A stretch of 43,640 nucleotides of DNA from Lachnospiraceae bacterium. GTDB taxonomy: Bacteria > Bacillota > Clostridia > Lachnospirales > Lachnospiraceae. This document shows, in pieces, positions 27,365 to 34,044 of this stretch; positions within the stretch are counted from its first letter, which is position 1; every line of letters begins with the position of its first letter. The translations under genes were made by a program, and so were the position numbers. Under the pieces are notes generated by a model. That model saw nothing but the letters and a program-made list of their open reading frames with translations. It had not been told where the DNA came from and did no database searches. Where the stretch lies: assembly GCA_003447295.1 (NCBI GenBank), contig DLZQ01000083.1:1760-45399 (forward strand). The letters are read 5' to 3'.

Positions 27365-29515
27365 ATGAACGGCTTTTACGGATCCGTAAACGGAAATATC
27401 ATCGGTACACTCTATTTTCTTATGTTTCAGGGTGCAGGTTTTCTGTACATCCATCGCCTTTTTCCGCAAAAAGAACTAATCTTTCGGTTGCTTGTCGGCA
27501 GTGTCCTCGGTTCTGTTCTGCTACAATGGATTCCCGCATTGTTTGCCCTTTTCTTCGATTTTTCCCTGACCGCCCATGTGGCGGCTCTTATTTTCATTGC
27601 TGTGAGCCTGCTGCTTCTATATACCCTATATCATCCGGTCACGACAGCTTCCTCTCCGGTTCTGCATAAGGATTGCCGGCAACTGTTTTTTGAAAATTAT
27701 GCTTTTCTTTTACTGGCAGGTATTACTTTTGTGTTATTTTGTGTTTTGCTGTCCACCCACACCCTCCTGCCACAAGAAGACGGACTTCATGTAGGACAAT
27801 GTACCTACGGAGATCTGCAGATGCATCTGGGAATTATCACAAGCATTGCCGACCAACAGATTTTTCCGCCTTACTACTCGATCTCTCCCCGGGACAGACT
27901 GTGTTATCCTTTCCTATGCGACAGTATTTCTGCCAGCATCTATCTGTTTGGAGCATCTCTGCGCTATGCCTATATGCTCCCCATGTATTTCGCCTTTTTG
28001 CAGGTACTTGCCGGATTCTATGCCATCGCAGACACTCTTCTTCATGACCGCGCTAAATCGCTTACCGCGTGGATTCTGTTCTTCTATAACGGTGGATTGG
28101 GATTTATGTATTTTATTGACTTTAGCAGCGAAGGTGGTTACCGGATTCGTGATATTTTTACCGGCTATTACACCACTCCCACCAACCTGATTACCCGGAA
28201 TATCCGCTGGGTCAATGTCATCGTGGATATGCTGCTGCCCCAGCGTGCCACCCTGTTTGGTTACGCGGTTCTATTCTGCGCTCTGTGGTTATTGCTCCGT
28301 GCCATCAGGAATGGGGAAAAAGACTTATTTCTCCCGGCAGGCATTCTCGCCGGAGCTCTGCCCATGATTCACACGCATTCCTTCGTCGCCATTGTGATTT
28401 TAAGTGCCTGCTGGATGCTGCTTTGGCTCTACCGCGCTATCCCTCATGCTTCAGCATCCGGACAGACGCACCCCGGAGCCATTCTTCTTGGCATCTTTAC
28501 TCTCTGTATGCTCTTTTTTGAGATTCTGAACAAAAGTGCTGCTGTCATCGCACCTGCATTACTTTTTCGTTTTGGAATTATCATTGCTGCAATGCTGGTC
28601 CTGTACGGATTGTCCCTGTTCTATCGATGCTTTTTTAAGAAAAAAACAGGTAGCTATACTCTGCGGGAGTTCTTAACTACGTGGGGAATTTTCTTTGCTG
28701 TCGTCCTTCTGCTTGCGGTTCCGCAGCTGCTGGAATGGACCTTCCGACAGACCGCGCAAGGCAGCTTTTTATCGGGACATTTTAACTGGGGCAATCAGGG
28801 AGATGAATATCTGTGGTTTTACCTGAAGAACTGGGGAGCAATCCTGGCTTTATTCGTTCCCGCAATGATACATTGCAAAAAAGAAGATTTCGATGTGATG
28901 TCCGGCGCATGTCTGCTATGGTTTGTGGCAGAGATCATTTCCTTTTCCCCGAACACTTATGACAATAATAAATTTTTATATGTGACCTATGTATTCGTCT
29001 GCTGTCTCAGCGCCGGATACGGTATAGACCTGCTGCGCTCTCTGAAAAAAAGTTCCTCGCGTATCCTATGTCTGGTCGGCATGATGCTTCTGTGTCCCGT
29101 CTCCGCCGTACTGTCACTTGGCAGAGAACTGGTATCCGACTACACCGCATACTCTAATTCCCAGGTGGAAGCTGCCGCATTCGTAGAGGAAAATACCCCT
29201 GCCACCTCCTGCTTTTTAACCAATGGCAGACATGTCAATGAGATCTCCGCCCTGGCGGGACGAAATGTAGTCAACGGTGCCGGAACCTTTTTAGCATTCC
29301 ATGGTCTCTATCATTCGGAAAACCTTGCGGACTTCAAAAGCATTTACGAGGATCCTTTAAACGCGGCTCCCCTGCTTGTAAGTTACGGGATTGATTATAT
29401 CGAGGTATCCTCCTGGGAACGGGCGGATTATGCCGTGGACGAGGCAGTTCTTTCCTCTCTGTATCCCTGCATCTTCGACAACGGAGAGATTCAGATCTAC
29501 CAGGTCACTCGGTAG
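27365..29515 (+). CDS. Large polytopic membrane protein, GT-C-like, function unknown
   Basis: 716 residues with about 14 hydrophobic segments and few soluble loops. An early extracytoplasmic loop has TYGDLQMHLGIITSIA with an aspartate in the position where GT-C glycosyltransferases carry their catalytic acid, and a later loop has NTYDNNKFLYVTYVF. The C-terminal roughly 120 residues are soluble (from AYSNSQVEAAAFVEEN) and resemble the small extracytoplasmic domain of such enzymes. A lipid-linked sugar transferase is plausible but not shown. A strong AAGGGGGAT site and the context ATTCTTATGA mark the start. It is monocistronic and converges on the YitT gene with five bases between stops. Confidence 0.6.
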   Translation: MNGFYGSVNGNIIGTLYFLMFQGAGFLYIHRLFPQKELIFRLLVGSVLGSVLLQWIPALFALFFDFSLTAHVAALIFIAVSLLLLYTLYHPVTTASSPVLHKDCRQLFFENYAFLLLAGITFVLFCVLLSTHTLLPQEDGLHVGQCTYGDLQMHLGIITSIADQQIFPPYYSISPRDRLCYPFLCDSISASIYLFGASLRYAYMLPMYFAFLQVLAGFYAIADTLLHDRAKSLTAWILFFYNGGLGFMYFIDFSSEGGYRIRDIFTGYYTTPTNLITRNIRWVNVIVDMLLPQRATLFGYAVLFCALWLLLRAIRNGEKDLFLPAGILAGALPMIHTHSFVAIVILSACWMLLWLYRAIPHASASGQTHPGAILLGIFTLCMLFFEILNKSAAVIAPALLFRFGIIIAAMLVLYGLSLFYRCFFKKKTGSYTLREFLTTWGIFFAVVLLLAVPQLLEWTFRQTAQGSFLSGHFNWGNQGDEYLWFYLKNWGAILALFVPAMIHCKKEDFDVMSGACLLWFVAEIISFSPNTYDNNKFLYVTYVFVCCLSAGYGIDLLRSLKKSSSRILCLVGMMLLCPVSAVLSLGRELVSDYTAYSNSQVEAAAFVEENTPATSCFLTNGRHVNEISALAGRNVVNGAGTFLAFHGLYHSENLADFKSIYEDPLNAAPLLVSYGIDYIEVSSWERADYAVDEAVLSSLYPCIFDNGEIQIYQVTR

Positions 29516-29519
29516 CTTT

Positions 29520-30191
29520 TCACTCCGCTGTGGGAAGTTCTACGGTATCACATTCCCGGGGCTTACCGAAGTTCTGGATAAAACCGATCACCTGTCCCGA
29601 CAAAAGTACGGTAAATAGTGAATAACCGATCCGTCTCACCGGGATATAGCTCAAGGACATGACCAGCACGATCAGGTCCGATAGCAGGTACACCCACTGG
29701 ATCTTCCAGCCGGTGGCATGGGAAATGCTCATGGCAAGGGCATCGTCTCCACTGGGTGCTCCTCCGATACGTACGCACAGTCCGGCGCCCACACCAACAA
29801 ACAGTGCACCCACCAGGGCTGCCACAAGGGGCATGTCCGCCAGTCCGGGCCACAGGTGCGGGAATTGTTCGCAGATCTTATATGTACCGGAGAATCCCAC
29901 CGTAGCCAGTGCGGAATAAGCGATGAATTCCTTACCCAGCAGTTTCCATCCCAGCACATAGCACAACACATTCATGATGCCGCCGGTGACCGCCGGGGAG
30001 ATGCCGGTCCAGTGCTCCAATAACAGAGTTGCTCCCAGTACACCACCCTCGGTGACACCGGAGATGGAGTGTACATGATATAATCCAAATGCCAGAATAA
30101 AACTTCCCAATAAGGTTATAGCACAATTTTTTAATGTGATGTTTTTCAATGCTTCTTTCCATTCGTGAATCTGTGATTTCATTTTGTTCAT
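29520..30191 (-). CDS. YitT-family membrane protein (short form)
   Basis: 223 residues with five or six membrane segments. It includes the family-like LGSFILAFGLYHVHSISGVTEGG, a GLADMPLVAALVGALFVGVG segment and RIGGAPSGDDALAMSISHATG. Full-length YitT proteins carry a cytoplasmic DUF2179 domain of about 80 residues, which is missing here, so it resembles the short members. Transport substrate unknown. The ATG has no clear ribosome site. The gene has its own promoter and a leader of about 130 bases with a hairpin and a small open frame. Confidence 0.75.
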   Translation of the reverse strand: MNKMKSQIHEWKEALKNITLKNCAITLLGSFILAFGLYHVHSISGVTEGGVLGATLLLEHWTGISPAVTGGIMNVLCYVLGWKLLGKEFIAYSALATVGFSGTYKICEQFPHLWPGLADMPLVAALVGALFVGVGAGLCVRIGGAPSGDDALAMSISHATGWKIQWVYLLSDLIVLVMSLSYIPVRRIGYSLFTVLLSGQVIGFIQNFGKPRECDTVELPTAE

Positions 30192-30232
30192 TTTGTAATT
30201 TCTGTTCTTTCTATAATTTTATATTCGTATCT

Positions 30233-30307
30233 TTATGATGTCCCGCCTTTGATGCCTACGAATTGTTCCGTGCTGCGCACTCTCACAATTCTACCCTCTA
30301 TTCGCAT
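30233..30307 (-). CDS. Candidate 17-24 residue leader peptide of yitT
   Basis: A leftward ATG frame at 30307 gives 24 residues (MRIEGRIVRVRSTEQFVGIK...) ending in TAA at 30233, inside the yitT leader. A GTG eight codons in has GAGGG about seven bases upstream and would give 17 residues. The frame spans the leader hairpin at 30260-30291. Real translation is uncertain. Confidence 0.3.
   Translation of the reverse strand: MRIEGRIVRVRSTEQFVGIKGGTS
30260..30291 (-). promoter_or_regulatory. Two-part hairpin in the yitT leader
   Basis: GAATTGT (30260-30266) pairs with ACAATTC (30285-30291), and GTGC-TGC-GCAC (3070-80 of this line, 30270-30280) pairs inside it. It lies between the promoter and the yitT start and has no T run. 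It does not match any riboswitch consensus that I recognise. Confidence 0.4.
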
Positions 30308-30329
30308 ATCGTGGGATTATCATTCTTAC

Positions 30330-30360
30330 ATTATAACCACGGATATCGGTCTATCGTCAA
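30330..30360 (-). promoter_or_regulatory. Promoter of yitT
   Basis: Leftward TTGACG (30355-30360) and TATAAT (30330-30335) are separated by 19 bases, slightly long. The start of transcription would be near 30322, giving a leader of about 130 bases. Confidence 0.6.
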
Positions 30361-30372
30361 GTCTTATCGGAG

Positions 30373-30415
30373 AATCGAAAAACCCCAGGCTGTTATACCT
30401 GGGGGTTTTTCGATT
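30373..30415 (-). terminator. Terminator of tandem RNA unit A
   Basis: AATCGAAAAACCCCAGG (30373-30389) pairs with 30398-30415 in a 17-base-pair stem with one bulged base. Both strands have a T5 in the outer stem, so it can act in either direction; it also insulates yitT. Confidence 0.75.
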
Positions 30416-30484
30416 TTCTTATGAGGGGGGGAGATAGTGAGTTCATCAACTATCTGAAATACATATTACAGAAGAAATGTGTAC
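30373..30484 (-). ncRNA. Tandem small-RNA candidate, unit A
   Basis: Positions 30415-30484 match 30598-30667 at 66 of 70 bases. Read leftward, the unit has a 7-base-pair hairpin (AGATAGT/ACTATCT, 30432-30455, 10-base loop), a run of seven Cs (30425-30431), the linker TCATAAGAAA, and the terminator at 30373-30415. This is the layout of a terminator-ended regulatory RNA with an exposed C tract able to bind Shine-Dalgarno sequences. The start point is uncertain; TAATAT near 30460-30465 is a possible -10 with no good -35. On the opposite strand the same DNA reads as a 27-codon frame without a ribosome site (30421-30504). Confidence 0.55.
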
Positions 30485-30562
30485 AGAATGTGTATGAATT
30501 CTAATTTAATTCTAAAATGAATCTTGAGGTTTTATAAACTCTGAAAAGTCCTACCGAACACC

Positions 30563-30593
30563 AAAAAGTCTCAGGCATGATGCCTGAGACTTT
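30563..30593 (-). terminator. Terminator of tandem RNA unit B
   Basis: AAAGTCTCAGGC (30565-30576) pairs perfectly with 30582-30593 around ATGAT. Leftward the stem ends in five Ts; rightward only three Ts and then CC. This asymmetry favours leftward transcription. Confidence 0.75.
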
Positions 30594-30667
30594 CCGGTTT
30601 CTTATGAGGGGGGGAGATAGTGAGTTCATCGACTATCTGAAATACATATTACAGAGAAAATGTGTCC
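30563..30667 (-). ncRNA. Tandem small-RNA candidate, unit B
   Basis: This is the second copy of the unit, 183 bases upstream of unit A in the direction of reading. It keeps the hairpin (30615-30638), the C7 tract (30608-30614) and the TCATAAGAAA linker, while the terminator stem differs completely in sequence from that of unit A but is again perfect. It lies directly downstream of recJ on the same strand with no separate recJ terminator, so it could also be processed from the recJ transcript. The mirror-strand frame (30604-30687) is also 27 codons. Confidence 0.55.
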
Positions 30668-30724
30668 ATTTTGTGTTCAAAAAATAAAAAAATATGAATG
30701 TGATTCTGAACAGTTACAAAAATG

Positions 30725-32488
30725 TCAGCAATAGTTCTGCATGACAAACTGCACTTCCGTCCTACCCTTATAGGTATTTTGGCCGACCTGATATACCACA
30801 GAAAGAGGAAAACTTCCTCTTCCGGCATAAAGTGCTTCTTCACTTCCGATACCATATTTTTCATTTAAGAAAGCTCCCAGTCGTTCCAGGTCCCCGAAAA
30901 ACACCAGCGTCTGCGTATTTCCTTCCGGTGTCTTCACCCGGAATCTGGCACAGGTCTTGTTGGCACCCATTTTAAATCCCGCCTGAAAGAGCAGATCCTT
31001 TTGTGCAAAAAGGGGCTTCGGATTCCCGGTTCCGAAAGGTTCTAATAACGCCAGTTCTCCTGCCAGGGCTTCGTCCGCATATCCCATGGGCATTGCCACA
31101 TCAATATGTACTCTGGGAATAAAATCATCTTCTGTCAGCGTACAGTTTTTATTGAGAGCAATCCGCAGAGGTTCAATATCCTCCTCCCGCATGGACAGAC
31201 CTGCTGCCAGTTTATGTCCACCGTACTTGGTAAAAAACTGTTTCACCTGCGTCATGGCATCATACATATGGTAAGCTTCGATAGAACGGCCGGACCCCTT
31301 CACACCGTCCTCTCCTTTGGTCAGGATGAATACCGGATGATGATATTTTTCCCTGACTTTCCCGGCAATGATTCCGGCAATGCTCTCATGGACCTCCGGC
31401 AGATAGATCACCATGACTTTATCTTCTGTCATATGATGTTCCAAAATATACTCATCCGCTCTTTGAATCCCCTGGACCGTCAGATTCTTGCGACTTTCGT
31501 TTAAATCTTTCAATTCTCTCGCCGCTGTCATGGCATCTGCTCTGGTAAAGCTCTGCAAAAGCTCCAGCGCCCTTTTCGCAGTATCCAGTCTGCCCGTAGC
31601 ATTCAGGCAGGGACCCAGCACGAACCCCAGGTGATATGCACTCAGCCGGTCCGGAGCGATTTCATTGACTTCCATCAACGCTTTCAGTCCTTCGTTATAT
31701 CCTTTTTGGATCCGTTTCAGTCCTTCCTTTACCAGAATGCGGTTCTCATCCTTTAACTCCATAACATCGCATACCGTGGAAAGTGCCGCGAATTCCAGCA
31801 GTTCATCCTGAATATTTATAAGCCCCGGATTCCCGGTCTTCTCCGTGATTGCCCAGATCACCTTCAGTGCCACAACGCCGCCGCAGATGCCTTGAAATGG
31901 ATAAGAACAATCACTGCGCTTGGGATCCACCACCGCCAGTGCCGGGGGCAGCTGTTCCTTCCGCTCCCCGTTTTCTTCTATATAAGGAACCTCATGATGA
32001 TCCGTAACGATCACACGCATGCCCAGGGAATTTGCCAGCTCGATCTGTGGTGCCGCGGCAATTCCGTTATCACAGGTGACGATCATTCCGACACCTTCCC
32101 GCTTCGCCTCTTCGATGAGATGCTCGTTTAATCCGTAACCGTCATGGATTCTGTGGGGGATTGCCGTATCCACCTGTGCGCCCAGCATCTGAAACCCTTT
32201 AGTCAGGATATAAGACGAGCAGATACCATCCACGTCGTAGTCCCCGATGACCCGGATATGCAGCCCTTCCTTTACCGCTTTCAGAATCTCCTCCACTGCC
32301 CTGTCCATATCCTTAAGCAGCCAGGGAGAATAGCAGTCCTCCAGTTTCCCATAGAGGAACTTCTGAATCTGGCTCTCTTCCGTCAGATCCCGGTTTCTAA
32401 GGATCCTCGCCGTCACCGGACTGATATGAAATTCCTTCGCCCATTTATCAAAATCTGCCTTCTTCGCAGCCACATACCATTTTTCCAT
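30725..32488 (-). CDS. recJ: Single-stranded-DNA-specific exonuclease RecJ
   Basis: 587 residues. The DHH phosphoesterase motifs are present: DYDVDGICSSY, VTCDNGIAA, VTDHHEVP and the PFQGICGGVVALK region. The DHHA1 domain has GGHKLAAGLSM and the end is an OB fold. RecJ degrades single-stranded DNA 5' to 3' with Mn/Mg in recombination and mismatch repair. The ATG has only a weak GCGGGA ribosome site. It has an extended -10 promoter at about 32533 that is mirrored by a promoter for the small gene at 32672. No terminator is seen before the tandem RNA units. Confidence 0.95.
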   Translation of the reverse strand: MEKWYVAAKKADFDKWAKEFHISPVTARILRNRDLTEESQIQKFLYGKLEDCYSPWLLKDMDRAVEEILKAVKEGLHIRVIGDYDVDGICSSYILTKGFQMLGAQVDTAIPHRIHDGYGLNEHLIEEAKREGVGMIVTCDNGIAAAPQIELANSLGMRVIVTDHHEVPYIEENGERKEQLPPALAVVDPKRSDCSYPFQGICGGVVALKVIWAITEKTGNPGLINIQDELLEFAALSTVCDVMELKDENRILVKEGLKRIQKGYNEGLKALMEVNEIAPDRLSAYHLGFVLGPCLNATGRLDTAKRALELLQSFTRADAMTAARELKDLNESRKNLTVQGIQRADEYILEHHMTEDKVMVIYLPEVHESIAGIIAGKVREKYHHPVFILTKGEDGVKGSGRSIEAYHMYDAMTQVKQFFTKYGGHKLAAGLSMREEDIEPLRIALNKNCTLTEDDFIPRVHIDVAMPMGYADEALAGELALLEPFGTGNPKPLFAQKDLLFQAGFKMGANKTCARFRVKTPEGNTQTLVFFGDLERLGAFLNEKYGIGSEEALYAGRGSFPLSVVYQVGQNTYKGRTEVQFVMQNYC

Positions 32489-32532
32489 GCAGGTTCCCGC
32501 TTTCGTAATTGTTTTTCCCTAAGCCTCATTAC

Positions 32533-32579
32533 ATTATAGCATAAAAAAGCTTGTGCATATCCTCTTTTTATGCTATATT
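32533..32579. promoter_or_regulatory. Palindromic back-to-back promoters of recJ and the small coiled-coil gene
   Basis: TATAGCATAAAAAAG (32535-32549) is mirrored by CTTTTTATGCTATA (32564-32577). Each outer end forms an extended -10: TGCTATAAT leftward (32533-32538 core) and TGCTATATT rightward (32574-32579 core). The rightward one has TTGTGC at a 17-base spacing. The palindrome could bind a shared regulator. Confidence 0.55.
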
Positions 32580-32671
32580 CAATTCAATTTCTACGTGAAT
32601 TTCTTACACCCGGCGTTTCGCCATTTTTTCAAACAACTTTTAATTACACAAAAAGCTAGGAGGAAATTCTT

Positions 32672-32950
32672 ATGACTGCAAAAAACGATGAATACCTTAT
32701 GGAAGCGACAAAGACTTTATATAATCTGAATGCGGACGATATGGTCAGACAGCGTTGTCAAGCACGAATGGACGCAGAGCTTCAGGAACAATATCTGTTG
32801 AAGAAGATTGATGCTTTGACGACTGATAATGATAAGTTGACTGCCCATAACGATAAGTTGGCCGCCGATAACGATAAGTTGACTGCCGATAATGCCGCCA
32901 AAGACGCTGAGATCGAAGCTCTGAAAAGGAAACTTGCAGAGTTACAGTAA
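32672..32950 (+). CDS. Small coiled-coil protein resembling the tail of Rpn/PD-(D/E)XK nucleases
   Basis: 92 residues. The first 40 (EYLMEATKTLYNLNADDM, then RQRCQARMDAE) look like the region after the nuclease domain in Lachnospiraceae Rpn-type recombination-promoting nucleases. The rest is a coiled coil with four near-identical DN-DKLT heptads, then AEIEALKRKLAEL. There is no nuclease motif. AGGAGG eight bases before the ATG, a promoter and a terminator argue for an expressed gene rather than a leftover. It could compete with or bind full-length relatives elsewhere; that is inference. The family name is from memory of related sequences. Confidence 0.6.
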   Translation: MTAKNDEYLMEATKTLYNLNADDMVRQRCQARMDAELQEQYLLKKIDALTTDNDKLTAHNDKLAADNDKLTADNAAKDAEIEALKRKLAELQ

Positions 32951-32968
32951 ACTACACAATCTCATTAT

Positions 32969-32995
32969 AAAAGGAGCCTACGTGAGGCTCCTTTT
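32969..32995. terminator. Bidirectional terminator between the coiled-coil gene and the LacI gene
   Basis: AAAAGGAGCCT (32969-32979) pairs perfectly with AGGCTCCTTTT (32985-32995). T runs exist on both strands, so it ends both convergent transcripts, including the maltodextrin operon. Confidence 0.85.
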
Positions 32996-33002
32996 ATATG
33001 CA

Positions 33003-34007
33003 TCAGGTAGATTCCCGGATGATCAACGTTGGGAATGTGATATGGGACTGCACATAGAGATTCGGTCTTTTTATTTTTTGCAGGATATACTTTCCGGCCT
33101 GCACCCCCATATCGTAGACGTCGATGTTGACGACAGAGAGCATGGGCTTCAGTATCTGAGAAAACGGGAAGTCGTCAAAGGTAATCACCTTCATCTCCTC
33201 CGGGATCAGGATTCCTCTGTCGTGCAGGGCATTCACACAACCGTAGGCGATATAATTATCTGCACACACTAACGCATCCGGACGTCTTCTATTCTCCAGG
33301 ATCTGCATGGTCATCCGGTAACCGCTGTCACAGACGGATTCTCCCTTTTTCACATATTCTCTGGGCAATAACACATCATGCTCTTTAAGCACTGTCAAGA
33401 CTCCGTCAAGACGTCTCGCTGAGATCTGATCCTCCGGCTTGCCACCGATAAAAGCCACGGACTGACAGCCCCGCTCCAGCAAATGTTTCGCGGCCAGTTC
33501 TCCCGCCAGCCGGTTATCGATATCGAGCCAGCAGAAATGACTGTTAAAATTCGGATTGCCGATCACAATATGCGGGATCTCATGAGTAAAAAGCAGTTCA
33601 TCCAGTGCCTGGGAGATCACCGACGCATGGATCACAAACCCGTCTGCCTGCTTGGTATCCGCTGCATTCCGGATAAATTCCGCACATTCTCCCGCTGCTA
33701 TATTCCTGACTACAAGCGTATAGTCCTTCTGTGCCAGCACTTCCTCCAGCCCACACAAGATCTCAAACATCTGTGGATTGGCAAACCCTGTTCCTTTCCC
33801 CAGCTCTGCCACAAATATAATGGTTCGTGCAGACTGCTTGGCGAAATTTTTCGCCCGCAGATTCGGATGATAATCCAGCTCCTCCATAGCTTTTCGTACT
33901 TTATCTGCCGTCTCCTGCGAGATTGAATAGGAGCCGTTCATCACTTTCGATACGGTTGCCGTAGAAGTTCCCGCCAGTTTTGCCACATCTTTAATGGTTG
34001 CTCCCAT
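33003..34007 (-). CDS. LacI-family regulator of the maltodextrin operon
   Basis: 334 residues. The helix-turn-helix at the start (IKDVAKLAGTSTATVSKVMN) and the hinge helix region (ADKVRKAMEELDYHPN) are standard for LacI/GalR proteins, followed by a periplasmic-binding-like effector domain. It is the last gene of the sugar operon, starting 37 bases after the GH13 gene with GAGGAGGG upstream. It probably binds the CG-centred palindromes beside the operon promoter and responds to maltose or maltodextrin, like MalR; effector and sites are inferred. Confidence 0.9.
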   Translation of the reverse strand: MGATIKDVAKLAGTSTATVSKVMNGSYSISQETADKVRKAMEELDYHPNLRAKNFAKQSARTIIFVAELGKGTGFANPQMFEILCGLEEVLAQKDYTLVVRNIAAGECAEFIRNAADTKQADGFVIHASVISQALDELLFTHEIPHIVIGNPNFNSHFCWLDIDNRLAGELAAKHLLERGCQSVAFIGGKPEDQISARRLDGVLTVLKEHDVLLPREYVKKGESVCDSGYRMTMQILENRRRPDALVCADNYIAYGCVNALHDRGILIPEEMKVITFDDFPFSQILKPMLSVVNIDVYDMGVQAGKYILQKIKRPNLYVQSHITFPTLIIREST

Positions 34008-34044
34008 CGTTCACCCTCCTCGCGCGATTTTCTCTGAGAATATT

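Noticed and set aside
30371..30670. Possible CRISPR or insertion-sequence remnant
   Set aside because: There are only two copies of 70 bases with unlike spacers and no cas genes, no terminal repeats and no transposase; each copy has its own terminator.
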